NCBI RefSeq assembly: GCF_018736105.1
Contig: NZ_CP076135.1
Location: 806,001 to 870,000 of the forward strand
Direction: 5' to 3'
DNA length: 64,000 nucleotides
DNA from: Bradyrhizobium sediminis
GTDB taxonomy: Bacteria > Pseudomonadota > Alphaproteobacteria > Rhizobiales > Xanthobacteraceae
This document shows, piece after piece, positions 11,345-20,481 of the stretch (its first letter is position 1; each line of letters starts with the position of its first letter). Below the pieces are notes generated by a model that saw only the letters and a program-made list of their open reading frames with translations, was not told where the DNA came from and searched no databases. Made by a program: the position numbers and the translations under genes.

Positions 11345-12763
11345 TTGACGCGGTACATTTCGACGCGAGGGGAAGCCCCCACGCTAGGTTTCTGCGATGT
11401 GATGCTGACCGGGCTCGCCCGCGACGGCGGCCTCTACGTGCCCGAAACATGGCCGCAGCTTTCGCCGGAAACCATCGCCGCCTTGTTCGGCCGGCCCTAT
11501 TGGGAAGTCGCGGTCGAGGTGATCCGCCCCTTTGTCGGCGGCGAAATTTCCGATGCCGATCTCGGGCGGATGGCGAACGAGGCCTACGCCACGTTCCGCC
11601 ATCCCGCGGTGGTGCCGCTCGACCAGATCGGTCCCAATCAATTCCTGCTGGAGTTGTTTCACGGGCCGACGCTCGCGTTCAAGGACGTGGCGATGCAGCT
11701 GATATCGCGGCTGATGGATCATGTGCTGGCCAAGCGCGCCCAGCGTACCACCATCGTGGTCGCGACCTCCGGCGATACCGGCGGCGCCGCGGTCGACGCC
11801 TTCGCCGGCCTCGAAAATGTCGATCTGGTCGTGCTGTTTCCGCACGGCCGCATCTCCGACGTGCAGCGGCGGATGATGACGACGACGGCTGCGTCCAACG
11901 TCCATGCGCTGGCGATCGAAGGCACCTTCGACGATTGCCAGGCGATCGTGAAGGGGCTGTTCAATCATCACAGCTTTCGCGATTCGGTCGCGCTGTCGGG
12001 TGTCAACTCCATCAACTGGGCGCGGATCGTCGCGCAGGTGGTCTATTATTTCACCTCGGCGGTCGCGCTCGGGTCGCCGGCGCGGACGGTGGATTTCACG
12101 GTGCCGACCGGGAATTTCGGCGACATCTTCGCCGGCTACGTCGCCAAGCGGATGGGCTTGCCCGTCCGCTGGCTGCGCATCGCCGCCAACATCAACGATA
12201 TCCTGCCGCGTACGCTCAAGACTGGCATCTATGAAGTGCGCGAGGTCCATGCGTCGGCCTCGCCGTCGATGGACATCCAGGTCTCCTCGAATTTCGAGCG
12301 TTTGCTGTTCGAGGCAAGCGGCCGCGACGCAGCCAGCGTGCGCCGGCTGATGGCGTCGCTGAAGCAGTCCGGACGTTTCGTACTGCCCGATGCGACCCTG
12401 GCGGCGATCCGCGAGGAATTCGACGCCGGCCGCGCCGACGAAACCGAAACCGCGGCCGCGATCCGCGCCGCCTGGCGCGAGGCCGGCGATCTCGTCGATC
12501 CGCATACCGCGGTGGCGCTGGCGGTGGCTGATCGCGACACCCCGGATTCGAAGATTCCCAACATCGTGCTGTCGACCGCGCACGCGGCGAAGTTCCCCGA
12601 CGCGGTGGAAGCGGCCTGCGGCGTCCGGCCGGAACTGCCGGCCTGGCTCGAGGGTTTGATGACCAGGCCCGAGCACATCACGGTCATGAAGAACGATCAG
12701 GTCGAGGTCGAGCGGTTCGTGCTGTCGGTCAGCCGTGCCGCGAAGCAAGGAGTTGCCGGATGA
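11345..12763 (+). CDS. thrC: Threonine synthase
   Basis: PLP enzyme converting O-phosphohomoserine to threonine, the last step of threonine synthesis. The N-terminus T-R-Y-I-S-T-R-G matches the family, and the PLP lysine lies in HGPTLAFKDVAMQ. The phosphate-binding region ATSGDTGGAA is intact. The start is set at TTG 11345, directly after GGAGGG (11335-11340). An upstream in-frame ATG at 11258 would add 29 residues unlike the family. The 472-aa length fits the long gamma-proteobacterial/yeast-like ThrC type. The stop overlaps the next ATG. Confidence 0.95.
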   Translation: MTRYISTRGEAPTLGFCDVMLTGLARDGGLYVPETWPQLSPETIAALFGRPYWEVAVEVIRPFVGGEISDADLGRMANEAYATFRHPAVVPLDQIGPNQFLLELFHGPTLAFKDVAMQLISRLMDHVLAKRAQRTTIVVATSGDTGGAAVDAFAGLENVDLVVLFPHGRISDVQRRMMTTTAASNVHALAIEGTFDDCQAIVKGLFNHHSFRDSVALSGVNSINWARIVAQVVYYFTSAVALGSPARTVDFTVPTGNFGDIFAGYVAKRMGLPVRWLRIAANINDILPRTLKTGIYEVREVHASASPSMDIQVSSNFERLLFEASGRDAASVRRLMASLKQSGRFVLPDATLAAIREEFDAGRADETETAAAIRAAWREAGDLVDPHTAVALAVADRDTPDSKIPNIVLSTAHAAKFPDAVEAACGVRPELPAWLEGLMTRPEHITVMKNDQVEVERFVLSVSRAAKQGVAG

Positions 12764-14049
12764 GCGTCGACGTCACCAAGCTTCCCTCCGGCCTCACGGT
12801 GATTACCGACACCATGCCGCATCTGGAAACCGCCGCGCTCGGGGTATGGGCCGGGGTCGGCGGGCGCGACGAAAAGCCGAACGAGCACGGCATTTCGCAT
12901 CTGCTGGAACACATGGCTTTCAAGGGCACCACCCGGCGCAGCTCGCGGGAAATCGTCGAGGAAATCGAGGCGGTCGGCGGCGATCTCAACGCCGGCACCT
13001 CGACCGAGACCACGGCCTATTACGCCCGGGTGATGAAAGCCGACGTGCCGCTGGCGCTGGACGTGCTCTCCGACATTCTCGCCAATCCGTCTTTCGTGCC
13101 GGATGAACTCGAGCGCGAGAAGAGCGTCATCGTGCAGGAGATTGGCGCCGCGCAGGATACGCCCGACGACGTGGTGTTCGAACACCTCAACGAGCTGTGT
13201 TTCCCGGATCAGCCGATGGGCCGCTCGCTACTGGGAACGGCCAAGACCCTGAAGGGTTTCAATCGCGATACGCTGCGCGGCTACCTGTCGACGCATTATC
13301 GCGCGCCGGACATGGTGGTGGCGGCCGCCGGCGCGGTCGATCACAGGCGGGTGGTGGAGGAAGTGACGCAGCGCTTCGCCAGCTTCGAAGGCCCGGCTGC
13401 GCCCAAGCCGCAAGCCGCGATGTTCGGCAAGGGTGGCTCCCGCGTGGTGCATCGTGACCTCGAGCAGGCGCATCTGACGCTGGCGCTCGAGGGGGTGCCG
13501 CAGACCGATCTGTCGCTGTTCTCGCTGCAGGTGTTCACCAACACGCTGGGCGGCGGGATGTCGTCGCGGCTGTTCCAGGAAGTGCGCGAAAAGCGCGGGC
13601 TGTGCTATTCGATCTACACCTTCCATGCGCCCTACGCCGACACCGGCTTCTTCGGGCTCTATACCGGCACCGACCCGGGCGATGCGCCCGAGATGATGGA
13701 AGTGATCGTCGACGTGATCAACGATGCCGTCGAGACGCTGACCGAAGCCGAGATCGCGCGCGCCAAGGCGCAGATGAAGGCGGGGCTGTTGATGGCGCTG
13801 GAAAGCTGCTCTTCTCGCGCCGAGCAGCTGGCTCGCCACGTTCTGGCCTATGGCCGCCCGCTGACGGTGGAGGAGCTGGTGGCCCGGATCGACGCGGTCA
13901 GCATGGAATCGACGCGAAACGCCGCCCGCGCCCTGCTGTCGCGCAGCCGGCCGGCGGTGGTCGCACTCGGCAGCGGCAGGGGTCTGGACACGGCGGTGGG
14001 TTTTGCGGAAGGATTGACCCGGTCGAAGGCCAAGGCGCTGCTGCATTAG
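12760..14049 (+). CDS. M16 family zinc peptidase (processing-peptidase-like)
   Basis: Zinc metallopeptidase related to mitochondrial processing peptidase and pitrilysin. The inverted zinc motif H-L-L-E-H is present at residues 47-51, and the downstream glutamate region is in NAGTSTETTAYYARV. The glycine-rich loop LGGGMSSRLFQEVREKRGLCYSIY is typical of MPP-like proteins. The 429-aa length fits a single-chain bacterial form. It is translationally coupled to thrC (ATGA), a linkage seen in related genomes without a known functional reason. Confidence 0.93.
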   Translation: MSVDVTKLPSGLTVITDTMPHLETAALGVWAGVGGRDEKPNEHGISHLLEHMAFKGTTRRSSREIVEEIEAVGGDLNAGTSTETTAYYARVMKADVPLALDVLSDILANPSFVPDELEREKSVIVQEIGAAQDTPDDVVFEHLNELCFPDQPMGRSLLGTAKTLKGFNRDTLRGYLSTHYRAPDMVVAAAGAVDHRRVVEEVTQRFASFEGPAAPKPQAAMFGKGGSRVVHRDLEQAHLTLALEGVPQTDLSLFSLQVFTNTLGGGMSSRLFQEVREKRGLCYSIYTFHAPYADTGFFGLYTGTDPGDAPEMMEVIVDVINDAVETLTEAEIARAKAQMKAGLLMALESCSSRAEQLARHVLAYGRPLTVEELVARIDAVSMESTRNAARALLSRSRPAVVALGSGRGLDTAVGFAEGLTRSKAKALLH

Positions 14050-14103
14050 CCCGTTGTTTTGACGCTTGCGGCGTCGGGGTTCGGGCAGGGGGGGTTTTGA
14101 GGC

Positions 14104-14691
14104 ATGGCCCTGTTTCGTTTGCCATCCAGCGGACCGCCCGCGCTTGCCCCGCGCGGCCATGGCCTGTTGCTCCGGGCGCCGCAAATGTCCGATTTCCCGC
14201 AATGGGCGCAACTGCGCGAATCGAGCCGGGCCTACCTGACGCCGTGGGAGCCGATCTGGCCGTCCGACGATCTGACCCGCTCCGGCTTCCGGCGAAGGTT
14301 GCGCCGCTATGCCGAAGACATTGCGGCCGACCGTTCCTATCCCTTTATCGTGTTCCGGGAGTCCGACGGCGCCATGATCGGCGGCGTGACGCTGGCGAAT
14401 GTGCGGCGCGGCATCGTGCAGGCTGGCACCATCGGCTACTGGGTCGGAGAACCCCATGCCCGTCGCGGCTACATGACGGCGGCGCTGCGGGTGCTGCTGC
14501 CGTCGCTGTTCGGAGAACTCAATCTGCACCGCATCGAGGCCGCCTGCATCCCCTCCAATGCGCCGTCGATCCGGGTGCTGGAGAAATGCGGCTTCACCCG
14601 CGAAGGCCTGGCGCGGCGCTATCTCTGCATCAACGGTGTCTGGCAGGACCACCTTCTGTTCGGCCTGCTGCATGAGGATTTTCGCGGCTGA
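14104..14691 (+). CDS. GNAT acetyltransferase, RimJ/RimL-like
   Basis: N-acetyltransferase fold resembling RimJ, which acetylates a ribosomal-protein N-terminus. The acetyl-CoA region is readable as GTIGYWVGEPHARRGYMTAAL, and the family C-terminal motif as HRIEAACIPSNAPSIRVLEKCGF. The 195-aa length matches the family. It follows the M16 peptidase by 54 bases on the same strand and is followed by a terminator-like hairpin. The actual substrate cannot be read from sequence. Confidence 0.88.
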   Translation: MALFRLPSSGPPALAPRGHGLLLRAPQMSDFPQWAQLRESSRAYLTPWEPIWPSDDLTRSGFRRRLRRYAEDIAADRSYPFIVFRESDGAMIGGVTLANVRRGIVQAGTIGYWVGEPHARRGYMTAALRVLLPSLFGELNLHRIEAACIPSNAPSIRVLEKCGFTREGLARRYLCINGVWQDHLLFGLLHEDFRG

Positions 14692-14702
14692 CCCCCCGGT
14701 TC

Positions 14703-14725
14703 AGGCGCCTCTTGGGCGCCTTTGG
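14703..14725 (+). terminator. Probable terminator after the GNAT gene
   Basis: A 7-bp stem AGGCGCC / GGCGCCT with a five-base loop is followed by a short T-rich run (TTGGTT), 12 bases after the GNAT stop. It is a reasonable but not strong factor-independent terminator. Confidence 0.55.
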
Positions 14726-14757
14726 TTCGCCGCCATTGCCCTGCTATAAGGCGGGGC

Positions 14758-14848
14758 GTTTACGAGCGAAGTGGCTGCCGGTTCGCGTCAGGAAGACGCG
14801 TCAGAAACAGAAACCAGAGCCGCGGTTCTGATCCGGTCAGGACCGAGG
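14758..14848. repeat. Dispersed intergenic repeat, copy 1 (pairs with 33630-33715)
   Basis: About 90 bases beginning near GAGCGAAG, containing GACGCGTCA, and ending in a CGGTTCTGAT / GTCAGGACCG hairpin. The same arrangement occurs at 33630-33715 with scattered substitutions. This is a short palindromic repeat of the kind spread through Bradyrhizobium-type genomes. It also forms the apparent N-terminal coding extension of the next gene, which argues for that gene starting downstream. Confidence 0.75.
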
Positions 14849-14893
14849 CTCGGGGACGAAGGTCAGAACACGGAATATGCCAGGGGACGTCGC

Positions 14894-15562
14894 ATGGAGG
14901 ATAAACCTGTGATCATGACGGCCGCGCGGCCAGGAAGGTCTCGCCGGATCGCGATCGTGGCTGCGATATCATTCTCGATGGGCAGCAACATGCTCGCCTC
15001 GCCGGCATCGTCGCAGTCGCTGACCGATCGCTTCAAGAGCCTGTTCGGCGGCAAGTCGGAGGAGGCCCCCGCCGAGGGAGCCCCGCCGAAAGCGGATGAA
15101 GTCCCGAGCGATCTCTTCTGTCCCCCGGTCAGCATTCGCGCCGGCGCTTCCACCTATCAGGTAGGCATGCCGGGCAAGCAGCCGGTCGGCAACGACCTGC
15201 GCTTCCAGGCGACCATCACCCGTACCGCGCGCGATTGCAGTTATAACAGCGGCGAGATCACGGCACGGATCGGCATTCAGGGCCGCGTCATCGCCGGTCC
15301 GGCCGGGGCGCCTGCCAGCGTCGAAATCCCGCTGCGTGTGGCGGTGGTGCAGTCCGGCGTGCAGGAAAGGACGATCGCCACCAAGGCCTACCGGACCTCG
15401 GTGTCGATGTCCGAGGACGGCAGCGTGCCGTTCACTCTGGTGGCCGAGGATATGGTCTATCCGGCGCCATCGGGCGCAGTCGGCGACACCTACGTCTTCT
15501 ATATCGGCTTCGATCCGCAGGCGCTGAAGCCCGAGCCGAAGCCGCGGGCGAAGAAGAAGTAG
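14894..15562 (+). CDS. Secreted protein of unknown function
   Basis: A 222-aa protein with a basic N-terminus, a hydrophobic segment (IAIVAAISFSMGSNMLASPASS) that looks like a signal or lipoprotein-like leader, and a beta-rich body with two cysteines (LFCPPVS, RDCSYNS). The C-terminus is a lysine/proline-rich tail. ATG 14894 follows AGGGGACG. GTG 14909, which follows GGAGG, is equally possible. A longer frame from 14771 would be translated from the intergenic repeat and is unlikely. I do not recognise the family. It converges on the F0 operon across a strong shared terminator. Confidence 0.8.
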   Translation: MEDKPVIMTAARPGRSRRIAIVAAISFSMGSNMLASPASSQSLTDRFKSLFGGKSEEAPAEGAPPKADEVPSDLFCPPVSIRAGASTYQVGMPGKQPVGNDLRFQATITRTARDCSYNSGEITARIGIQGRVIAGPAGAPASVEIPLRVAVVQSGVQERTIATKAYRTSVSMSEDGSVPFTLVAEDMVYPAPSGAVGDTYVFYIGFDPQALKPEPKPRAKKK

Positions 15563-15603
15563 GCCCGGGTGGCGGGCGATGACAGGAAGACAATGACGAA
15601 ACA

Positions 15604-15638
15604 AAAAAGCCGGCGCGATCATCTCGCGCCGGCTTTTT
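15604..15638. terminator. Bidirectional Rho-independent terminator
   Basis: A perfect 15-bp stem (AAAAAGCCGGCGCGA with its complement) around a TCATC loop gives a U-run on both strands. It serves the secreted-protein gene from the left and the atpF end from the right. Confidence 0.9.
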
Positions 15639-15655
15639 GCTGCGATTGAAACCCG

Positions 15656-16147
15656 TCAGTTCAGCTTGGCTTTGACTTCGGCGATGCCCTTGGCCAGGAG
15701 ATCGTCGGCGACCTGGCCCTTGACCGACTGCGACAGGATGGTGGAAGCCGCGGTCACCGCCGCGTTGGCCGCCGCGGCACGCACATCAGCGAGCGCCTGG
15801 GCTTCGGCGAGCGCGATCTTGCTCTCGGCGGTCTTGGTGCGTCGGGCGACGAAATCTTCCATCTTGGTCTTGGCCTCGGCAGCGATGCGCTCGGCCTCGG
15901 CCTTGGCGGAAGCGATGATCTCCTGCGCCTCGCCTTCCGCCTTGGCGTGGCGGGCCTTGTATTCCGCCAGCAGTTTGGCGGCCTCGTCCTTGAGCCGGCG
16001 GGCGTCGTCGAGTTCGGCCTTGATGCGCTCGCCGCGATGATCGAGCGACTTCAGCACCGTGCGGTGAATGCCCAAATAGGCGAACAACGCCATCAGGATG
16101 ATGAAGGCAATGGCGACCCAGGTTTCCGGTTCGGCGAACATGGACAT
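15656..16147 (-). CDS. atpF: ATP synthase F0 subunit b
   Basis: One of the two peripheral-stalk subunits that hold F1 against the rotor. The 163-aa product has a single N-terminal helix ([18 protein letters not shown]), followed by a long charged coiled coil rich in A, E and K. It is last in the operon atpI-B-E-b'-b, and its ATG (16147) overlaps the stop of the b' gene. Related alphaproteobacteria also carry b and b' as adjacent genes. Confidence 0.94.
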   Translation of the reverse strand: MSMFAEPETWVAIAFIILMALFAYLGIHRTVLKSLDHRGERIKAELDDARRLKDEAAKLLAEYKARHAKAEGEAQEIIASAKAEAERIAAEAKTKMEDFVARRTKTAESKIALAEAQALADVRAAAANAAVTAASTILSQSVKGQVADDLLAKGIAEVKAKLN

Positions 16148-16704
16148 TATCCCTTCAACGACGCGTCTACGGCCGAGCCGACGGTCTTGCCGTCGGGCAG
16201 CACGCCGGTGAGCCGCTGCACGATCGCGGCGGCAGCGTCGGCGGCAATGCCGCGGACGTTGCCCATCGCGGCCGCGCGCGTCGAGGCGATGGTCTTTTCG
16301 GCCTCGGCGAGCTTGACCGAGAGCTTGTCTTCCAGCGACTTGCGCTCGGCTTCCGATGCCGCGTTCAGCTTCTCGCGGGTCTCGGCGCTGATCGCCTGTG
16401 CGCGCGAACGGGCCGCGGCCAGCTCGCTTTCATAGGCCTTCAGGGCGTTGTCGGACTCGTCCTTCAACTTCTGGGCCGCCGCCAGATCGCCCTCGATCGC
16501 GTTCTGACGGTCGTCGATCGTCTTGCCGACGCGCGGCAGGGCGATACGCGAGACGATCAGGTAAAGCGCGACGAACGCGACCAGCAGCGAAACCAGTTGC
16601 GAAGCAAAGGTGTCCTTCTGGAACGGCGGAAACGGGGCCTTGTGGCCGCCATCTGCCGCGGTATGGGCCGTCGCGCCCTTGGCGTTGCCATGACTCTCAG
16701 CCAC
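16147..16704 (-). CDS. atpG: ATP synthase F0 subunit b'
   Basis: Second peripheral-stalk subunit, forming a heterodimer with b. The 185-aa product has an extended polar N-terminus ([21 protein letters not shown]), one helix ([20 protein letters not shown]) and a long coiled coil. The N-terminal extension and the [18 protein letters not shown] motif are typical of b'. The gene symbol is used as in alphaproteobacterial annotation; atpF2 is a synonym. It lies 65 bases downstream of atpE. Confidence 0.93.
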   Translation of the reverse strand: MAESHGNAKGATAHTAADGGHKAPFPPFQKDTFASQLVSLLVAFVALYLIVSRIALPRVGKTIDDRQNAIEGDLAAAQKLKDESDNALKAYESELAAARSRAQAISAETREKLNAASEAERKSLEDKLSVKLAEAEKTIASTRAAAMGNVRGIAADAAAAIVQRLTGVLPDGKTVGSAVDASLKG

Positions 16705-16769
16705 GGGCTTCTCCTGTTCGGCCGATCGAGGTCCGGGTCACGGACCTCACCGGCCAGATCGGTGATGGA

Positions 16770-16997
16770 TCAGAGTGCGAACAGCAGCAACAGCGCGATC
16801 AGCAGCGAGAAGATGCCGAGCGCTTCGGTCACGGCGAAGCCGAAAATCAGGTTGCCGAACTGGCCCTGAGCGGCGGAGGGGTTGCGCACCGCAGCGGCGA
16901 GATAGTTGCCGAAGATGATGCCCACGCCTGCGCCTGCGCCACCCATGCCAATGCAGGCAATACCAGCGCCAATGTACTTCGCGGCAATCGGATCCAT
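16770..16997 (-). CDS. atpE: ATP synthase F0 subunit c
   Basis: Forms the proton-driven rotor ring. The 75-aa hairpin has helix one with the glycine repeat [14 protein letters not shown], the polar loop RNPSAAQGQ, and helix two with the proton-carrying glutamate in [16 protein letters not shown] eight bases before ATG 16997 is a strong ribosome-binding site, which suits the high copy number of subunit c. Confidence 0.97.
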   Translation of the reverse strand: MDPIAAKYIGAGIACIGMGGAGAGVGIIFGNYLAAAVRNPSAAQGQFGNLIFGFAVTEALGIFSLLIALLLLFAL

Positions 16998-17036
16998 GAA
17001 ACGAACTCCTTCTTGAGGTTTGGTAGTGAGGCCGGA

Positions 17037-17783
17037 TCAGTGGCCCGGATGGATAGCATCGTTGAGATAGATGCAGGTGAGGATGGTGAAGACGTAGGCC
17101 TGCAGGAACGCGACCAGCAGCTCGAGCGCGGTCAGCGCGATGGTCAGCCCGAGCGGCAATATGGCGCCGGCCCATCCGAGAACTCCCAGGGCGCCGAGCA
17201 TGCCGACGAAGCTCGCGAACACTTTCAGCGCGATGTGACCTGCCAGCATGTTGGCGAAAAGCCGAACCGAATGCGAAACCGGCTTCAGGAAGAACGATAT
17301 CACCTCGATGAACACGACCAGCGGCAGGATGTAGATCGGAACACCCGACGGCACGAACAGCTTGAAGAATTTCAGGCCATTCTTGTAGAGGCCGTAAAAC
17401 AGCACGATGAAGAACACCAGCAGTGCCAGCGCGACGGTGACGATGAGGTGGCTTGAAACCGTGAAGGTGTAGGGAATGATCCCGATCAGGTTCGAGACCG
17501 CGATGAACATGAACAGCGAGAATACCAGCGGGAAGAATTTCATGCCTTCCGAGCCGGCGGTGCTTCGGATGGTGTTTGCCACGAATTCGTAGCTGATTTC
17601 GGCCATCGACTGGAAACGGCCCGGGACCAGCTGCCGGCCGGCGCCCAGCATGAGCACCGAGATCACCGCCACCGAAAGAAACATGTAGGCCGATGAATTG
17701 GTGAACGCGATTTCCTGCCCGCCAATGTGACCGATGGTGAAGAGCTTGGTGATCTGGAACTGATGAATTGGATCGGCGGCCAT
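17037..17783 (-). CDS. atpB: ATP synthase F0 subunit a
   Basis: Stator channel subunit that passes protons to the c-ring. The 248-aa product has the expected five or six helices. The essential arginine lies in [19 protein letters not shown], and the C-terminal helix has [22 protein letters not shown]. It sits between atpI (75 bases upstream) and atpE (39 bases downstream) on the same strand. Confidence 0.97.
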   Translation of the reverse strand: MAADPIHQFQITKLFTIGHIGGQEIAFTNSSAYMFLSVAVISVLMLGAGRQLVPGRFQSMAEISYEFVANTIRSTAGSEGMKFFPLVFSLFMFIAVSNLIGIIPYTFTVSSHLIVTVALALLVFFIVLFYGLYKNGLKFFKLFVPSGVPIYILPLVVFIEVISFFLKPVSHSVRLFANMLAGHIALKVFASFVGMLGALGVLGWAGAILPLGLTIALTALELLVAFLQAYVFTILTCIYLNDAIHPGH

Positions 17784-17858
17784 TCGTCTCTCGGTCTATC
17801 GGTTTCGCGATCTCTCGCGGATCGTGTCCAACGTTCAGTTGCGCTTCGAATGCCCGCG

Positions 17859-18236
17859 TCAGAGCCGGTCAGACTGCTTCGCCATCACGCCCGCCGTCCG
17901 CATCACATTGATCACGCCGGCGGTGAAGCCGAGCAGCAAGAATACGATGAGGCCCCAGGGCGAAGTCGACAGCAAGCGATCGAAACCCCAGCCGAGACCC
18001 GCTCCAACAAGAACGCCCGCAACCAGTTCGGAGGAGAGGCGAAGCCCCATGGCCATGGCAGATGCCTTGGCCTGAGCCGCGTCCTGCTCGTTTCCGGACT
18101 GGCCAGTCCCGATTTTGCGGCCGTCCCGAATTTCGGACAACCGCTGATCCAGACTTCCGAGCCTTGCGGAAAGCGCGGCTTCGTCGGACGATTTCTCGCG
18201 ACTTCCATTTCCCTTGTCGTTCGTGCCTTCAGCCAT
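17859..18236 (-). CDS. atpI: ATP synthase protein I (AtpI)
   Basis: Accessory protein at the head of F0 operons, thought to aid c-ring assembly or Mg supply. The 125-aa product has a charged N-terminal half (EGTNDKGNGSREKSSDEAA) and two hydrophobic helices (SELVAGVLVGAGLGWGFDRLL and WGLIVFLLLGFTAGVINVM), the hallmark of AtpI. ATG 18236 is chosen because it begins M-A-E-G-T. A frame extending to 18308 would run almost into the promoter at 18304-18332. Confidence 0.9.
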   Translation of the reverse strand: MAEGTNDKGNGSREKSSDEAALSARLGSLDQRLSEIRDGRKIGTGQSGNEQDAAQAKASAMAMGLRLSSELVAGVLVGAGLGWGFDRLLSTSPWGLIVFLLLGFTAGVINVMRTAGVMAKQSDRL

Positions 18237-18303
18237 GCTGTGGAGCTCAAACGATGCTGTGGTGGATGGAAATAACGCCCCGTCACCCTCAAAAGCCGCG
18301 CGG

Positions 18304-18332
18304 ACCATACTTACCGCGTCTGATCAAGTCAA
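18304..18332 (-). promoter_or_regulatory. Sigma-70-type promoter of the F0 ATP synthase operon
   Basis: On the minus strand TTGACT, a 17-base spacer and TATGGT lie about 68 bases upstream of the atpI start. Spacing is optimal and both hexamers match the consensus at four or five positions. The location upstream of the first gene of the operon makes it a good candidate. Confidence 0.6.
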
Positions 18333-18511
18333 GATTGCGTCGTAACCAGTTAGTGCGTTGATTTATTTGAGTTTATTCCACGGCGCGGGAATGCGGCGCC
18401 ATGCCGCCATCGCAGTGCAGCAGCACGCTTTGTGCGACGACCCAACTTGCACGCCAAGGGCGGGTCTGTTGGGATGGGCAACCGATATCCCCTATCCCTT
18501 CCGGAGCCCGC

Positions 18512-19135
18512 ATGCCGCGTCAGGTCGACTATTATTTCTCGTTCCAGTCGCCGTGGGCCTATATTGGGCACAAGGCGTTCCTTGAGGTCGCAAGTGCCTA
18601 CAATCTCAAGATAAATTACAAGCCGGTGGTGCTGGTCGACCTGTTCTCGGAGACCGGCGGACTGCCACTGATGAAGCGTCATCCGGTGCGGCAGCGCTAC
18701 CGGATGGTGGAGTTGCAGCGCTGGCGCGACAAGCGCGGGTTGAATTTCCATCTGCAGCCGGCCAACTGGCCATTCAATGCGCGGCTGGCCGACGGCGTGG
18801 TGATCGCGGCGATCGAGGCCGGCCTCGACCCCGAGCCGTTCATGCGGCGGGCTTTCGCGGCGGTGTGGGAAGACCAGCTCAATCTGACCGACCCTGCGAC
18901 CCTGGTCAGGCTGGCGGACGAATCGGGGCTTCCCGGCAAGCAACTGGTCGAGCGTTCCGGATCCGACGAGATCAGCGCGGCCTATGAGCGGAACCGCCAG
19001 GATGCGCTGGCCGCTGATGTGTTCGGATCGCCGGTCTATGTGCTCGACGGCGAGGTGTTCTGGGGACAGGACCGGATCGAATTGCTCGCCGACGCGTTGA
19101 AATCAGGCCGCGCGCCCTATAGGTCGCAGGTGTAG
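18512..19135 (+). CDS. DsbA-fold 2-hydroxychromene-2-carboxylate isomerase family protein
   Basis: Kappa-class glutathione-transferase-like protein of the HCCA isomerase family (DsbA superfamily), which uses glutathione in isomerisation during aromatic breakdown. The start reads V-D-Y-Y-F-S-F-Q-S-P-W-A-Y, with the serine replacing the thioredoxin cysteine as in HCCA isomerases. The C-terminal FGSPVYVLDGEVFWGQDRIELL is also diagnostic. GGAG ten bases upstream supports ATG 18512. No naphthalene-pathway neighbours are present, so the substrate is unknown. Confidence 0.87.
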   Translation: MPRQVDYYFSFQSPWAYIGHKAFLEVASAYNLKINYKPVVLVDLFSETGGLPLMKRHPVRQRYRMVELQRWRDKRGLNFHLQPANWPFNARLADGVVIAAIEAGLDPEPFMRRAFAAVWEDQLNLTDPATLVRLADESGLPGKQLVERSGSDEISAAYERNRQDALAADVFGSPVYVLDGEVFWGQDRIELLADALKSGRAPYRSQV

Positions 19136-19186
19136 GCTTGAAGCGCAGGGACCGGGACGGCCTATCGGTTTGAGGCGGAGCGACCC

Positions 19187-19744
19187 ATGAGCACAGCGAC
19201 ATCGCCCTCGAAATTCTCCACAGCAATTATGGCCGCGGCGCTGGTTGTTTCCATCGGCGGCACTGGCGCCGGGTTCACGCAATCGATGCCGGACACCGAG
19301 AACGGCCGCTATGCGCTGTCGCCGGTCGCCGACGGCGTGCTCAGGCTCGATACCCGGACCGGCGCCGTTTCGACCTGCACCAATGGCGGTGCGGGCTGGG
19401 CCTGCTACGCCGTGCCTGACGAACGCACGGCGCTCGACGCCGAAATCGGCCGACTGCAGGCCGACAATGAAAGGCTGAAGGCGGAGCTGGCGGCGCGCGA
19501 GCCTGCCGTCAGCGGCAAGATCGAGGAAGCCTTGCCCAAGGAAACGTTGCCCAGGGAAACCTTGCCCAAGTCGGATTCGCTGAAGAAGCCCGAGCCGAAG
19601 GTGGCCGAGGGCGAGCGCAAGATCGAGATTCCGCTGCCGAGCGACCGCGACATGGATCGCGTGTTTTCATTTCTCGAGCGGGCGTGGAAGCGGCTGATCG
19701 AGATGGCCAACCGGGTGCAGAAAGACGTCAGCGGCAAGATTTGA
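19187..19744 (+). CDS. Exported coiled-coil protein of unknown function
   Basis: A 185-aa product with a signal-like start (TAIMAAALVVSIGGTGAGFTQS). A short domain follows with GVLRLDTRTGAVSTCTNGGAGWACYAVPD, which resembles a surface loop with paired cysteines. Next come a leucine/glutamate heptad stretch (LDAEIGRLQADNERLKAEL) and a small tandem motif K-E-T-L-P-R-E-T-L-P-K. The C-terminal half is amphipathic and charged. The family is not recognised. It starts 51 bases after the isomerase gene and may share its transcript. Confidence 0.75.
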   Translation: MSTATSPSKFSTAIMAAALVVSIGGTGAGFTQSMPDTENGRYALSPVADGVLRLDTRTGAVSTCTNGGAGWACYAVPDERTALDAEIGRLQADNERLKAELAAREPAVSGKIEEALPKETLPRETLPKSDSLKKPEPKVAEGERKIEIPLPSDRDMDRVFSFLERAWKRLIEMANRVQKDVSGKI

Positions 19745-19747
19745 ATA

Positions 19748-19896
19748 AAGCCTCATGGTGAGGAGCGCGGCGGAGTTTATCATCGGGCCGCGCTTCGCGC
19801 GGACCCGTTGGCGCGTCTCGAACTATGAGCCTCTACGGTTACTGGTACCCCGAACTCATCCTTCGAGACGGCGCTTTGCGCCTCCCCAGGATGAGG
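19748..19896. repeat. Pair of palindromic intergenic repeat units
   Basis: The first unit runs from CCTCATGGTGAGGAGC to GCGTCTCGAACTATGAG and the second from CTCATCCTTCGAGACG to CCCCAGGATGAGG. Each folds on itself through CTCAT/ATGAG ends and GC-rich arms. These are the CCTCAT...ATGAGG class of extragenic palindromes common in Bradyrhizobium. They lie between the coiled-coil gene and yjbQ. Confidence 0.75.
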
Positions 19897-19919
19897 ACTT
19901 TTCCCGGATTTGAGGCCGT

Positions 19920-20390
19920 ATGTCCCAACCCAAATCGCTGTCCCGTTCCGCGCCATCCACCGTCAGCGCCACCACCATCGTCTCATCGCTGCTGACGGTT
20001 CAAACCTCGGGACCCGGCTTCGTCGATCTCACCGCCGAGGTGAAAAAATTCGTCAGCGAGGTCGATGCGAAAGAAGGCGCGGTGATGCTGTTCATCCGCC
20101 ATACCTCGGCGTCGCTGACGATCCAGGAAAATGCCGATCCGTCGGTGCTGGATGATTTGACGACGGTGCTTGACCGGCTCGCGCCCGAGCACGCCGGATG
20201 GACCCACGACACCGAAGGCCCCGACGACATGCCGGCGCATATCAAGACCATGCTGACGGCGACCTCGCTGCATGTTCCAGTCCTCAAGGGCCGGCTGGCG
20301 CTGGGAACCTGGCAGGCGATCTACCTGATCGAGCATCGCAGCGATCCGCACCGCCGCGAGGTCGTGCTGCAGTTTGTGGGCGCTATCTAG
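19920..20390 (+). CDS. YjbQ family protein (UPF0047)
   Basis: Small conserved protein whose E. coli relative YjbQ has a weak thiamin-phosphate-synthase-like activity. Its true role is unsettled. The family block FIRHTSASLTIQENADPSV is intact, as is HDTEGPDDMPAHIKTML followed by GTWQAIYLIEHR. The 156-aa length includes about 20 extra residues ahead of the usual start; ATG 19920 is the only near start. It stands alone between a repeat pair and a terminator. Confidence 0.9.
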   Translation: MSQPKSLSRSAPSTVSATTIVSSLLTVQTSGPGFVDLTAEVKKFVSEVDAKEGAVMLFIRHTSASLTIQENADPSVLDDLTTVLDRLAPEHAGWTHDTEGPDDMPAHIKTMLTATSLHVPVLKGRLALGTWQAIYLIEHRSDPHRREVVLQFVGAI

Positions 20391-20404
20391 ATCCATGCTC
20401 CAAA

Positions 20405-20440
20405 ACAAAACCGGCCGCGGAGCGATCCGCGGCCGGCTTG
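20405..20440. terminator. Bidirectional terminator between yjbQ and the MHS transporter
   Basis: An 11-bp perfect stem, CCGGCCGCGGA with its complement, around a GCGA loop. On the minus strand it is followed by TTTTGTTTTG, a strong terminator tail for the transporter gene. On the plus strand the tail is CTTGTTG. Confidence 0.85.
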
Positions 20441-20481
20441 TTGCGTGCGTCCTGCGGCTGCTGCCGCCGGACGAGTTCAGG

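Noticed and set aside
19748..19896. CRISPR-like repeats
   Set aside because: Only two unequal palindromic units, with no spacers of constant length and no cas genes.
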